DNA of 37,184 bases from NCBI GenBank assembly GCA_001871445.1, contig MNVD01000027.1:1-37184 (forward strand), read 5' to 3'. The position numbers and the translations under genes are program-made. The DNA is from Candidatus Magasanikbacteria bacterium CG1_02_41_34. Its GTDB lineage: Bacteria > Patescibacteriota > Patescibacteriia > Magasanikbacterales > UBA922. The notes under the pieces are model-generated. The model was not told where the DNA came from. It saw nothing but the letters and a program-made list of their open reading frames with translations, and ran no database searches. Shown one piece after another: positions 23,191 to 31,624 of this stretch. Each line of letters starts with the position of its first letter. Within the stretch, counting starts at the first letter, position 1.

Positions 23191-23850
23191 ATGATCCAAA
23201 TTATCCCTTCCATCCTCGTTCCAGATGAAGCAACATTTATTGCATGGTCACAAGCAGTAGAAGAAGTACTGCCCATGATCCAGCTCGACATCGCAGATGG
23301 CAAATTTGTTCCAAATGACACCTGGGCAGATCCTGATGTAGTCAGTGAACGGCTACACATCGACTGTGAACTCCATCTCATGGTTGCTGACCCACTCGAA
23401 GAAATACGTATTTGGGAAGAAGTGCCACAGGTAAAACGCGTTCTTGTTCATTATGAATCTGATCCAGACAATATAAAAGATATTCTTTCTCAGGTACAAT
23501 CATACGGCTGGGAAGTAGGTCTTGTGTTGAATCCTGAAACACCTATCGATGTCGTAGATGATCTGATTGAAGATATCGATGCACTCATGTTCATGGGCGT
23601 TGTCCCCGGAAAACAAGGTCAACGATTTATTCCAGAAACAATCGATAGAATAAAAGAAGCTCGTGAAAAATTTCCTCGCTTGTTTATAGAACTCGATGGT
23701 GCAGTCAATGAAGACACGATCGAAGATATTGTGAACGCGGGCGTCAGTGCCGTATGTCCAGGGAGTGCAATTTTTGGGAATGAACGGAAACCAGCGGAGA
23801 ATGTAAAAAGAATGCGAGAGCTTATACACAGGTTGACTGAGCAAAAGTAG
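23191..23850 (+). CDS. rpe: Ribulose-phosphate 3-epimerase-like TIM barrel
   Basis: A 219-residue protein of the family that interconverts ribulose-5-phosphate and xylulose-5-phosphate. Family markers are visible: IIPSILVPDE at the N-terminus, QLDIADGKFVPN (the first Asp-containing catalytic strand), CELHLMVADP (metal-binding His), FMGVVPGKQGQRFIPE (phosphate and loop region), IELDGAVNEDT (second catalytic Asp) and CPGSAIFG (phosphate site). Some motifs deviate from classical Rpe (for example DGHFVPN is DGKFVPN, removing one typical metal His), so a related hexulose-phosphate activity cannot be excluded. It follows rpiB on the same strand. Confidence 0.85.
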   Translation: MIQIIPSILVPDEATFIAWSQAVEEVLPMIQLDIADGKFVPNDTWADPDVVSERLHIDCELHLMVADPLEEIRIWEEVPQVKRVLVHYESDPDNIKDILSQVQSYGWEVGLVLNPETPIDVVDDLIEDIDALMFMGVVPGKQGQRFIPETIDRIKEAREKFPRLFIELDGAVNEDTIEDIVNAGVSAVCPGSAIFGNERKPAENVKRMRELIHRLTEQK

Positions 23851-23869
23851 GTTGATACCGTATAGCAGT

Positions 23870-23875
23870 TATAAT
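23870..23875 (+). promoter_or_regulatory. -10 box of the trxB-like gene
   Basis: A perfect TATAAT. The expected start is near 23882, about 7 nt before the ATG at 23889, so the mRNA would be nearly leaderless. No good -35 box at the usual distance. Confidence 0.5.
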
Positions 23876-23888
23876 ATTGAATCACTGT

Positions 23889-24866
23889 ATGAGCAAAGAA
23901 CATAACGATCTTCTCGACCTCGTCATCATCGGCGCATCTGCTGCCGGCCTTTCAGCATCAATTTATGCTGCTCGACGAAACCTCAACTTTGTTGTTGTTA
24001 GTATGGACATCGGCGGTGAAGTCTCTCGATCAGGCGACGTCGACAATTGGCTCGGTATCGAGCACACGAACGGTGTCGAACTTGCTGCACAATTTCAAAA
24101 ACATGCGGAGAGCTATAATGTCGACATCAAAAATGGCCATGAAGTCACAAAAATCACACAAGAAGAAAACATCCATATCGTCCATGCAACATATGGTTCG
24201 AAAGAAAAACAATATCGAACAAAAGCAGTCATCATCGCAAGCGGTATCCACCCACGCCACCTTTCTATCCCAGGTGAAGGCGCACTGCTGCATAAAGGCA
24301 TCACATACTGCACGGTCTGCGATGGACCATTGTACAAAGGCAAAACGACCGCAACCATCGGTGCTGGCAATGCTGCCGTTGAATCCGCCCTTATGATGGC
24401 TGGCATTGCCAAGAAAGTATATCTTGTCACAAAATATCCAGACGATCCAAAAACACAAGGCGGTTTTCCAAAAGCGGAAACAGTATTGATTAACAAAGTA
24501 AAAGCACTCGAAAATGTTGAGATTATCTACAATGCAAATACAACAGACATTCTCGGCACAGACTTCGTTACTGGGCTTCGGTACGAAGATACAGTAACAA
24601 ATGAACCAACGGAAATTGCAACCGACGGCGTTATGGTTCACATCGGTATGATCCCAAATTCAGATTTTGTGACATGTGGAAAAAAAAATAAACAAGGTGA
24701 AATAGAAGTATCTCTTCGATGTGAAACGACCTGTGCTGGTGTATTTGCAGCAGGCGATGTTACTGATATTCCATACAAGCAAATCATCATCTCTGCAGGC
24801 CATGGTGCAACAGCAGCACTCTCGACAATTGATTATATCAATCGATGGGAGCCGAAAAATGTGTAA
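23889..24866 (+). CDS. trxB: Thioredoxin reductase-like flavoprotein
   Basis: A 325-residue FAD- and NAD(P)H-dependent disulfide reductase. The FAD-binding Rossmann motif (VIIGASAAGLSASIYAARR, about 13-31), the redox-active CTVCDGP (about 140-146), the NAD(P)H-binding GAGNAAVESALMM (about 162-174) and the C-terminal FAD motif GVFAAGDVTDIPYKQI (about 287-302) are present. Canonical TrxB has CATCDGF; here Thr-Val fills the CxxC. The usual NADPH motif GGGxSAxE is GAGNAAVE. I start at ATG 23889, because the upstream TTG at 23877 precedes the likely transcription start. It probably keeps thioredoxin or a similar partner reduced. Confidence 0.9.
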   Translation: MSKEHNDLLDLVIIGASAAGLSASIYAARRNLNFVVVSMDIGGEVSRSGDVDNWLGIEHTNGVELAAQFQKHAESYNVDIKNGHEVTKITQEENIHIVHATYGSKEKQYRTKAVIIASGIHPRHLSIPGEGALLHKGITYCTVCDGPLYKGKTTATIGAGNAAVESALMMAGIAKKVYLVTKYPDDPKTQGGFPKAETVLINKVKALENVEIIYNANTTDILGTDFVTGLRYEDTVTNEPTEIATDGVMVHIGMIPNSDFVTCGKKNKQGEIEVSLRCETTCAGVFAAGDVTDIPYKQIIISAGHGATAALSTIDYINRWEPKNV

Positions 24867-24966
24867 CACGCAGCATTTTGATTTCAGTATCTCAACACAA
24901 AGCAAACAGTTCATCGTTCTGGTGGACTGTTTATTTTTTGCTCTGATTTTGATAGAATATACTCAT

Positions 24967-25191
24967 ATGATATTCAGAATTCTCGGTGCTATAGGCCTCC
25001 TCTTTATCACCTATGGTGTGCTCACAAAAAAAGAGGTAACGCGAAATATAGTCTTTATTCTTGGTGGCCTTTCTCTTCTCAGTTATAGTGCATATCTGAA
25101 AGATCCCATTTTTATCCCCCTCCAAATTATCTTTACCCTAGCAAGCATCTACGAACTTTTACTCATACAAAAAATAAGGCATAATACATAA
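24967..25191 (+). CDS. Small membrane protein, paralogue A
   Basis: A 74-residue protein with about three hydrophobic segments, separated by a basic KKEVTR loop and an AYLKDP loop. The family is not recognised. It aligns over its whole length with the next gene (pattern G..LL..Y.V..KKE/EKE...D/NI..I.G...L.YA/SAY....IF......A...E/LLI), so the pair arose by tandem duplication. The ATG at 24967 is chosen over the long upstream frame because that frame overlaps trxB. A TAGAAT sequence at about 24954 places the promoter very near the start. Confidence 0.65.
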   Translation: MIFRILGAIGLLFITYGVLTKKEVTRNIVFILGGLSLLSYSAYLKDPIFIPLQIIFTLASIYELLLIQKIRHNT

Positions 25192-25224
25192 TTATTGATT
25201 CTTACTTATTGCCTATTAACTTCT

Positions 25225-25563
25225 ATGCTTTTTCAATCCCTGATTCCCTACCTTCCCTCCTCTATCGCCGAAACATGGATCTTTGTTGGTGCGGGAATTT
25301 CTATCATTCTCCTCGTATATGCAGTGTTCATAGAAAAAGAACATCGCCAAGATCTGATTCGACTTGTCGGTACCGGCGGACTTCTCACCTATGCCATCTA
25401 CATACACAATCTTATTTTTACGATTGCCATGGCAGCACTTGCCGTAGCGTCGTTGGTAGAATTTATCGAAATTATGTTAGGGTTGCACAAACACAGCCCA
25501 GAAGATTTGCAACGCTACAAAACATTTGTTCGCACAAAAAATCTCGAACCCAAACAAGAATAA
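25225..25563 (+). CDS. Small membrane protein, paralogue B
   Basis: A 112-residue protein with three hydrophobic segments (SSIAETWIFVGAGISIILLVYAVF, GTGGLLTYAIYI, LIFTIAMAALAVASLVEF) and a charged C-terminal tail (HSPEDLQRYKTFVRTKNLEPKQE) that paralogue A lacks. Acidic/basic turn EKEHRQDLIR corresponds to KKEVTRNIVF in paralogue A. Function unknown. I start at ATG 25225; a TTG at 25195 is in frame but has no site. It lies 33 nt downstream of paralogue A and 36 nt upstream of the kinase, probably in one transcript. Confidence 0.65.
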   Translation: MLFQSLIPYLPSSIAETWIFVGAGISIILLVYAVFIEKEHRQDLIRLVGTGGLLTYAIYIHNLIFTIAMAALAVASLVEFIEIMLGLHKHSPEDLQRYKTFVRTKNLEPKQE

Positions 25564-25599
25564 TTTTTGTTAAAAAAGATTGTTTATTGCTTATTCTCT

Positions 25600-26574
25600 A
25601 TGCTTGACCTTATCACAATAGGAGATTCACTCGTCGATATTTTTTTCATTATTAATGAAGGGAATGTTGGTTGCACCCTTGATAAAAACCAGAAAAAATT
25701 GTGCTTCAATTATGCAGAAAAAATGTCGATTGAACAAAGTACTCACTCAGTTGGTGGCAACGCAGCGAATGTAGCAGTAGGCGCGAGAAAAATTGAATTG
25801 AAAACAGCAATAGTAACAGAGCTTGGTGACGATATCAATGGACAAGTCGTTCTTGATGCACTCCAAAAAGCAGACGTTGACCTCTCGCTGATAACAATTC
25901 ACAAAGGCAAAGAAACACGATATTCTGTTGTTCTCAATTATGCGAGCGAACGGACTATTTTATCCTACCATGCAGAAAGAAAATATGATCTTCCATCACT
26001 GCCAGAAACAACATGGATTTATTACACCTCACTTGGCAAAAATTTTGAAAAACTTCAAAAACAACTTGTTACTTATTTAAAAAAGCATCCTGAAGTAAAG
26101 CTTGCCATGAATCCAGGATCATATCAGTTTGCACATGGACTTGAGACCATCCAACAACTTCTTCCACACGTCTCAGTACTTATGGTAAACAAAGAAGAAG
26201 CAGCAAAACTCGCCAATAAAACAGCAAGATCTAGCATACCAAGCCTCCTCAAAATGCTCCATGCAGTAGGCCCTCATATTGTAGTCATAACCGATGGAAT
26301 GAAAGGATCGTACGCTTCTGATGGTACACATCAGTATATGATGCCTCCATACCCAATACAGGCAACAGCAAAGACTGGCGCTGGAGATGCCTATACCAGT
26401 GGTTTTCTCTCAGCTATTGTTCATGGCAAAAATGTCTCTGAGGCCATGATGTGGGGAACAGCAAATGCTGGGGGAGTGATCCAAAAATTTGGTGCCCAAG
26501 AAGGCCTTCTCTCAAAAAAAGGAATTCTTTCTCTTCTCGAAACACATAGTACACTCCAACCAAAGGAACTATAA
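25600..26574 (+). CDS. PfkB-family carbohydrate/nucleoside kinase
   Basis: A 324-residue ribokinase-fold kinase. Visible: N-terminal LDLITIGDSLVDIFF, the GGNAANVAVGARKIELKTAIVTELGDD segment (PfkB signature 1, about 52-78) and the C-terminal AKTGAGDAYTSGFLSAIVHG (about 258-277), which holds the anion hole and the catalytic Asp in GAGD. The family phosphorylates ribose, fructose, adenosine and related substrates; the substrate here cannot be read. An insertion between residues 17 and 45 (NEGNVGCTLDKNQKKLCFNYAEKM) forms the lid. It is followed by the ATP-grasp genes, which have a separate promoter. Confidence 0.9.
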   Translation: MLDLITIGDSLVDIFFIINEGNVGCTLDKNQKKLCFNYAEKMSIEQSTHSVGGNAANVAVGARKIELKTAIVTELGDDINGQVVLDALQKADVDLSLITIHKGKETRYSVVLNYASERTILSYHAERKYDLPSLPETTWIYYTSLGKNFEKLQKQLVTYLKKHPEVKLAMNPGSYQFAHGLETIQQLLPHVSVLMVNKEEAAKLANKTARSSIPSLLKMLHAVGPHIVVITDGMKGSYASDGTHQYMMPPYPIQATAKTGAGDAYTSGFLSAIVHGKNVSEAMMWGTANAGGVIQKFGAQEGLLSKKGILSLLETHSTLQPKEL

Positions 26575-26611
26575 ATATTCCTACATATAGCCAATTCTCA
26601 TACTCCAGGCA

Positions 26612-26639
26612 TTGACAAATGGGGATATTCTGCTATACT
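26612..26639 (+). promoter_or_regulatory. Promoter of the ATP-grasp cluster
   Basis: TTGACA (26612-26617) and TATACT (26634-26639), spacer 16. The predicted start near 26646 is 7 nt before the ATG at 26653, so the mRNA is nearly leaderless. Confidence 0.7.
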
Positions 26640-26652
26640 TTGAGCCACTACT

Positions 26653-28020
26653 ATGAAAAAAACTACTAACAACTTACTTGTTCCACTTGCCTTGGTAGGA
26701 AAACTCTATGATCACATGATCAAGGTGGTCAAACCAAGCGAGGAATTGAATGAAAAAAATATCATTCTTTATGTTGGAAAACTTTTTCCACACATGTATG
26801 CAGCCCTGCGTGCATTTGAAAAAGCCGAAGATAGAACATTCCGGCTTGGACTTATTTACGATAATAAAACAAAGCTTGATGAATTTACAGAAAAAATCGT
26901 CGACAAACTCGACATTGTTATTCCATGTGACTTTTCATCTGATACCGCTATCCAAGAAGCTCTAGCTCCTTTTCAGGATGAAATTTTGGTGTTGACAACA
27001 CGCAGCGAGGATCAAATTACTGCGTTTGCTCGGATTGTGCCATACGTTCCTTTTGTCCATGCACCGACAGAGACGTCTCTCTTGTGGGCCACTGATAAAA
27101 TAGCCATGCGAAAACACCTCCGTAGTTACAACAAAAACATTACCCCCTCTTTCATGGTGGTCAAAGACACAGAAAAAAAGAGTATCCAAGCAGTCCATGA
27201 AACACTTACGTTTCCGGTGATTGTAAAGCCAGCAGGCCTCGCAGCCAGCAGACTTGTAGGAATTTGCTATCATAAAGAAGAATTGTCTGATTTTCTTAAA
27301 AGAGTATTCAAAGAAATAGAAACTGTGTATAAAGAAGACGGCGGCAATGGCATACCAAAAGTATTGGTGGAGGAATTTATGGAGGGACAGCAATACTCTA
27401 TTGATGTCTATGTTACAGATGTTGGACGTATGTACTTTTGTCCCATGGTATCTGTAAAAACTGGCAAAGCAATTGGGTTTGATGATTTCTTTGGGTATTT
27501 ACAAATGACCCCGACGCTCCTCAATGAGGAAAGCATCGCCCAAGCTGAACAAGTCGCGGAACAAGCGATCCGAGCAATGGCATTGCGCAGTACCACTGTT
27601 CATGTTGAACTTTTGAAAACAGAGCAGGGCTGGAAAGTGATAGAACTTGGGCCACGTATCGGTGGATTTCGTCATATGCTCTACGAAGCAGCGTTTGACT
27701 TCAACCATACAGCGAATGACATCCTTATCAGACTCCCCAAAAAACCACATATCAACAAAAAAGAACATGGCTATGCAGCTGCCATGAAGTTTTTTGCAAA
27801 AGAGGAGGGCAAACTAATAAAACTGGGGGGCATAAAAAAAATTCAAGAACTAAAATCATTAAAAAAAATATATATAAATAAAAAAGTTGGGGACTCATGC
27901 AAATTTGCAAAGCATGGTGGTAGCAGCGTATTTAACATTATCCTTGTCAATAAAAATCGTTCAGAACTGCTTGCTGATATCCGACGTCTCGAGCAGACGG
28001 TGGATATTCAAGTTGAATAA
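26653..28020 (+). CDS. ATP-grasp carboxylate-amine ligase, paralogue 1
   Basis: A 455-residue ligase. Residues 1-150 form the N-terminal (preATP-grasp) domain. The ATP-grasp part starts at TDKIAMRKHLRSYNKNITPSFMVV and includes FPVIVKPAGLAASRLVG (Lys on ATP), VLVEEFMEGQQYSIDVYV, VHVELLKTEQGWKVIELGPRIGG (metal-binding Glu and Arg) and a C-terminal domain ending EQTVDIQVE. The layout resembles L-amino-acid ligases such as BacD or CarB-like halves. The family joins a carboxylate to an amine through an acyl-phosphate. The substrate is unknown. It is the first of three consecutive ATP-grasp genes and aligns along its length with the next one. Confidence 0.85.
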   Translation: MKKTTNNLLVPLALVGKLYDHMIKVVKPSEELNEKNIILYVGKLFPHMYAALRAFEKAEDRTFRLGLIYDNKTKLDEFTEKIVDKLDIVIPCDFSSDTAIQEALAPFQDEILVLTTRSEDQITAFARIVPYVPFVHAPTETSLLWATDKIAMRKHLRSYNKNITPSFMVVKDTEKKSIQAVHETLTFPVIVKPAGLAASRLVGICYHKEELSDFLKRVFKEIETVYKEDGGNGIPKVLVEEFMEGQQYSIDVYVTDVGRMYFCPMVSVKTGKAIGFDDFFGYLQMTPTLLNEESIAQAEQVAEQAIRAMALRSTTVHVELLKTEQGWKVIELGPRIGGFRHMLYEAAFDFNHTANDILIRLPKKPHINKKEHGYAAAMKFFAKEEGKLIKLGGIKKIQELKSLKKIYINKKVGDSCKFAKHGGSSVFNIILVNKNRSELLADIRRLEQTVDIQVE

Positions 28021-28094
28021 CAGCATACCTATCTTTTTTTAGAAATAACGTACCTCTTCCATAGGTGCGCTTTCTTTCTCTTCCTACTACACAT

Positions 28095-29366
28095 ATGTCT
28101 GGACCAAAAGAATATATTTTATTTATATCACAGGCGACTTCTTCGGGTATACAAGCGGTATCCATGTGTAACACACTTCTAAAAAAGAACTTTAAGGTAC
28201 TTGTGTTGCGTGATAAAAACTTGCCACAACGATATCCTGAAGATACTAAAGATGTAACGTTTCTTTCTTGTGATTTTTCAAAACCATACGATATTGAAAA
28301 AACACTTCACGCATACAAACCACATATCAAAGCCGTGACATTTTATGGTGATGAACTTGCGAGTCTTTCTGCACAGATAGTACCTCACCTTCCATATATT
28401 TCCCATCCTTCATCAGAAAGTCTTCATTGGTCCACGGACAAAATTGCCATGCGGCAACTGTTTCAGGCGCATGACCCAAACATTACACCATCATTTACCA
28501 TAGTAAAAGATACCGAAGAAAAATCTATCGAGCGCATTATCAAAAAAGTTGGGTTTCCACTTGTTATTAAACCCGCAGGTCTTGCTGCAAGTCTACTCGT
28601 TACAATGTGTTATCATGAGGATGAACTACGAAGTTCTCTCAAAAAAATATTCAAAAAAATTGAAAGAATTTACAAAGAAAACAATAGAACAACTGTTCCA
28701 AAAATTTTAGTTGAACAATTTATGGAAGGAGAGATGTATTCAATCGATGCATATGTTGATAAAAAAGGATCTGTCAATTTTTGTCCGATGGTCTATGTCA
28801 AAACAGGAAAAGCCATTGGCTTTGATGATTTTTTCAACTACATGCGCATTACCCCAACGCAATTGAAAGAATCTACTGTGGAAAAAGCGGAAGACGTTGC
28901 CAAAAAAGCAATTCATGCATTGAATCTCCGCTCCACCACAGCACATATTGAACTAATGAGAACAGAGGATGGATGGAAAGTTATCGAACTAGGCCCACGC
29001 ATTGGAGGATTTCGTACTGATATGTATGCGTTATCTCATGGTATACAACATAGAATGAATGACATTCTTATTCATCTCGGAGAAAAGCCAGTCATACCAA
29101 AAAAACAACTGGCATACGTAGCTGTCCTAAAATTGTATGGGAAGAAAGAGGGAATACTTCAAAATATAAAAGGTATTCGAGCAATAAAAAAACTTGCCTC
29201 AATCAAAGAAGTGAGAATGAATCTCAAACCGGGTGACAAATGCTTGTATTCAAAGCATGGAGGAAAAGCTGTATGCGATATTATTCTTGCACATAAAAAA
29301 AGACCTGAATTACTGGCAGATATCAGACGCGTTGAACAAATGGTAGACATACAGGTAACCAAATAA
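28095..29366 (+). CDS. ATP-grasp carboxylate-amine ligase, paralogue 2
   Basis: A 423-residue paralogue of the previous gene, with the same landmarks: STDKIAMRQLFQAHDPNITPSFTIV, FPLVIKPAGLAASLLV, ILVEQFMEGEMYSIDAYV, AIGFDDFFNYMRITPTQL, AHIELMRTEDGWKVIELGPRIGG and the ending EQMVDIQV. Residue identity looks close to one half by eye. The N-terminal domain is shorter and differs more, so the two may use different substrates. I start at ATG 28095; a GTG at 28065 is in frame without support. The 74-nt gap from the previous stop contains no obvious terminator, so co-transcription is likely. Confidence 0.85.
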   Translation: MSGPKEYILFISQATSSGIQAVSMCNTLLKKNFKVLVLRDKNLPQRYPEDTKDVTFLSCDFSKPYDIEKTLHAYKPHIKAVTFYGDELASLSAQIVPHLPYISHPSSESLHWSTDKIAMRQLFQAHDPNITPSFTIVKDTEEKSIERIIKKVGFPLVIKPAGLAASLLVTMCYHEDELRSSLKKIFKKIERIYKENNRTTVPKILVEQFMEGEMYSIDAYVDKKGSVNFCPMVYVKTGKAIGFDDFFNYMRITPTQLKESTVEKAEDVAKKAIHALNLRSTTAHIELMRTEDGWKVIELGPRIGGFRTDMYALSHGIQHRMNDILIHLGEKPVIPKKQLAYVAVLKLYGKKEGILQNIKGIRAIKKLASIKEVRMNLKPGDKCLYSKHGGKAVCDIILAHKKRPELLADIRRVEQMVDIQVTK

Positions 29367-29396
29367 CAACCATCAGTAACCTTTTTTTATACAAAT

Positions 29397-30317
29397 ATGA
29401 AAATTCACCTTCTTATCCCAAACATCCCAACAAATCCAGATTCAGCACTGCGCAAAAGTATTGATCTCCTTAGTGAATCAGCACGTGTGCGCGGACATGA
29501 ACTTATATTGGTAGACACAAATCAATGCAAAATGAGATTTACAGATAAACCAGAAGTACTCATTAATAATAAAAAAGAACGGATTAATGTCATGATTATT
29601 AAGGCATCATTTTCTTGGAAAAATGCTGACATTCACGCAAGCCTTATCAAACAGTTTGAACTTGTCGGTGTTAACATGGTCAATTCTTTTGACGCCATTG
29701 CAACAGCAAAAAATAAAATCCGATCACTTCAAATTCTCAGCATGGAAAAAATACCTATTCCAAAAACATATGTGCTCAGATCTTCTGAGTATGTCTCTGA
29801 CATCATGAAGGACATTGGAGCATATCCTGTTATCCTCAAATCCGTAAGTGGTGCAAAAGGAATTGGTGTTTCTATACTCGAATCAGAACGTGGGCTCAGA
29901 TCCATTATTGAAATGATGATCGAAGATGACAATTCTAACCCACTTATCGTTCAGGAATATATCAAAGAATCCCGCGGAAAAGATTTAAGAGTGGTCGTGG
30001 TAGGAGGAAAAATTGTGGCAGCCATGAACCGCATAGCCACGAGAAAAGGCGAATTTCGTTCCAACTTTTCACTCGGCGGACGCGTAAAAATTGCTGAACT
30101 CACAGCTGAAGAAAAAAAGATTGCTATCAAAGCAACAAAAGCATTTCATCTTGATTTTGCAGGGGTGGATATTATCCGTTCAAAAACGGGACCAAAAGTT
30201 TTGGAAGTAAATTCAAATCCAGGTCTTGCAGGTATCACAGAAGCGACGAATATCGACGTTGCGGGGTATATCATTGATCTCGCGATACAACGAGCAAAAG
30301 AAAAAAAGAAGCGATAA
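29397..30317 (+). CDS. RimK-like ATP-grasp ligase
   Basis: A 306-residue ATP-grasp enzyme of the RimK/alpha-L-glutamate ligase group, which adds amino acids (often Glu) to a C-terminal carboxylate of a protein or small molecule. Visible: NSFDAIATAKNKIRSLQILSMEKIPIPKT, YPVILKSVSGAKGIGVSI (Lys and glycine-rich loop), IVQEYIKESRGKDLRVVVVGGKIVAAMNRIA, EFRSNFSLGG and VLEVNSNPGLAGIT (metal-binding Glu, Asn). RimK proper modifies ribosomal protein S6; related enzymes act on cofactors and peptides. It is only 30 nt behind paralogue 2 and ends at a terminator, so it belongs to the three-gene cluster. Confidence 0.88.
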   Translation: MKIHLLIPNIPTNPDSALRKSIDLLSESARVRGHELILVDTNQCKMRFTDKPEVLINNKKERINVMIIKASFSWKNADIHASLIKQFELVGVNMVNSFDAIATAKNKIRSLQILSMEKIPIPKTYVLRSSEYVSDIMKDIGAYPVILKSVSGAKGIGVSILESERGLRSIIEMMIEDDNSNPLIVQEYIKESRGKDLRVVVVGGKIVAAMNRIATRKGEFRSNFSLGGRVKIAELTAEEKKIAIKATKAFHLDFAGVDIIRSKTGPKVLEVNSNPGLAGITEATNIDVAGYIIDLAIQRAKEKKKR

Positions 30318-30331
30318 TTTCGCTTCTTTTT
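30303..30331. terminator. Bidirectional terminator after the ATP-grasp cluster
   Basis: AAAAAGAAGCG and CGCTTCTTTTT around a 7-nt loop; the stop codon of the RimK-like gene is inside. The convergent hypothetical gene ends immediately after. Confidence 0.85.
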
Positions 30332-31057
30332 TTATACAACGATGATTGTATCAAATCCTCTCACTTTGAGCTCTCGTCGCCTGCCATGAAAATGTTCGTG
30401 TGCTTTTTCCACTTCTTCTTGACTATACTCCTGACCGAGCAATACAAGCCCGTATTCAAATCCTCGAATGTGTTCTCGCATCTCTCGTGCAATCATAGGA
30501 TGTTCCTGTGCATCGTCAGCCATCACACGGATATCACTGAGTTGATTTTCTAGATTGTCAAGGAGTGATGTAAATTCTTGGACTGATGCTTGAAATTGCT
30601 TGTGTCCAGTTCCTTTGATAGACTGTATTGCGTATGCCTTGATATGTGTATCCATGTCTACCAAGGCATGATTAAGTTCGATACGCTCATCAACCGTAAA
30701 AAAGGAAGCAGGAGCACCACTATGAATATCTCGTAATGTCCCTCCATGTGCTACAAATTCATCAAATTTTTTTTGCATTTTCTTGGAAAGAGCTGCACGA
30801 AAAAATTTCTCGCCAACAATACCCTCATGCAATCCAACGACTTCTTGCAACGATTTTCTATATGACCACACACGCTTTCCAAAAATGATCATGGTATCCT
30901 CTATGTCTTCTCGAGACAATTCAGCATCTTTCTCTACATGCTCGAGCGCATGGCGCATTTCTTCTTCAAGATCTGTCGGCAATACAGGCGCTACAAATGC
31001 ATAGAGCTGTCTGAATATTTGTTTTGTATATTGTGTGGTTGGCAACAGTGTATCCAT
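30332..31057 (-). CDS. Helical hypothetical protein
   Basis: A 241-residue protein, mostly helical with heptad-like acidic/basic segments (DLEEEMRHALEHVEKDAELSREDIEDTM; ELNHALVDMDTHIKAYAIQSI; EFTSLLDNLENQLSDIRVMADDAQEHP). No membrane helix in the chosen product and no named domain. The ATG at 31057 is chosen; the frame extends upstream into hydrophobic residues that overlap the SpoU gene end, which is unlikely to be coding. It follows the SpoU methyltransferase by about 35 nt on the same strand. Confidence 0.7.
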   Translation of the reverse strand: MDTLLPTTQYTKQIFRQLYAFVAPVLPTDLEEEMRHALEHVEKDAELSREDIEDTMIIFGKRVWSYRKSLQEVVGLHEGIVGEKFFRAALSKKMQKKFDEFVAHGGTLRDIHSGAPASFFTVDERIELNHALVDMDTHIKAYAIQSIKGTGHKQFQASVQEFTSLLDNLENQLSDIRVMADDAQEHPMIAREMREHIRGFEYGLVLLGQEYSQEEVEKAHEHFHGRRRELKVRGFDTIIVV

Positions 31058-31091
31058 ATACTGCAAGTATATCAAAGCTAGACAGAAGATA

Positions 31092-31562
31092 CTACTGATA
31101 TCTGAGGGCATACATCGCAATACCAGCAGCAATACTGACATTCAAACTTTCTTTTTTACCAAGCATTGGTATATGCACTATAGCATCACACAGTGCCAAA
31201 GCCTCATCTTCTACACCATCTACCTCATTTCCTACAATCAATGCAATGCTCGCATTTTCAGGGAACACTGATGCTTTCACACCAATTTCGATACTTTCTT
31301 CATTTTTTTCCAGTCCAACAATTGTATATTCTTGCACTTTCAATTCTCGAACCAACTCAAGAAGATCATCCCGCTTTTCCCAGGGCATCCATGTTTCAGC
31401 GCCAAGTGAGACTTTGTCTATTTGAATTTTTGGTGGTGTCGCGGTGTATCCAACAAGATACAATTTTGAAATGCCAAATGCATCTGCCGTTCGAAACATC
31501 GCACCAACATTATGGCACGACCGAATATTTGGCAACACAAGGACGATGTCTCTCTGGTTCAT
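31092..31562 (-). CDS. SpoU/TrmH-family RNA 2'-O-methyltransferase
   Basis: A 156-residue SPOUT-fold enzyme that methylates ribose 2'-OH in tRNA or rRNA using S-adenosylmethionine. Motif 1 NIRSCHNVGAMFRTADAFGI (about 12-31, with the catalytic Asn and Arg), motif 2 IALIVGNEVDGVEDEAL (about 107-123) and motif 3 HIPMLGKKESLNVSIAAGIAMY (about 130-151) form the knotted cofactor site. The product has only the catalytic domain with no N-terminal RNA-binding extension, as in TrmL and related short forms. The target is unknown. It is divergent from the Xer recombinase gene, whose promoter lies between. Confidence 0.9.
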   Translation of the reverse strand: MNQRDIVLVLPNIRSCHNVGAMFRTADAFGISKLYLVGYTATPPKIQIDKVSLGAETWMPWEKRDDLLELVRELKVQEYTIVGLEKNEESIEIGVKASVFPENASIALIVGNEVDGVEDEALALCDAIVHIPMLGKKESLNVSIAAGIAMYALRYQ

Positions 31563-31583
31563 AGAACACTACCCTATCATAGG

Positions 31584-31612
31584 TTGTATGAATTTGTGAA
31601 GTGTCGTACAAT
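31584..31612 (+). promoter_or_regulatory. Promoter of the Xer-type recombinase
   Basis: TTGTAT (31584-31589) and TACAAT (31607-31612), spacer 17. The predicted start near 31619 is about 6 nt before the ATG at 31625. Confidence 0.6.
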
Positions 31613-31624
31613 ATATATACTTTT

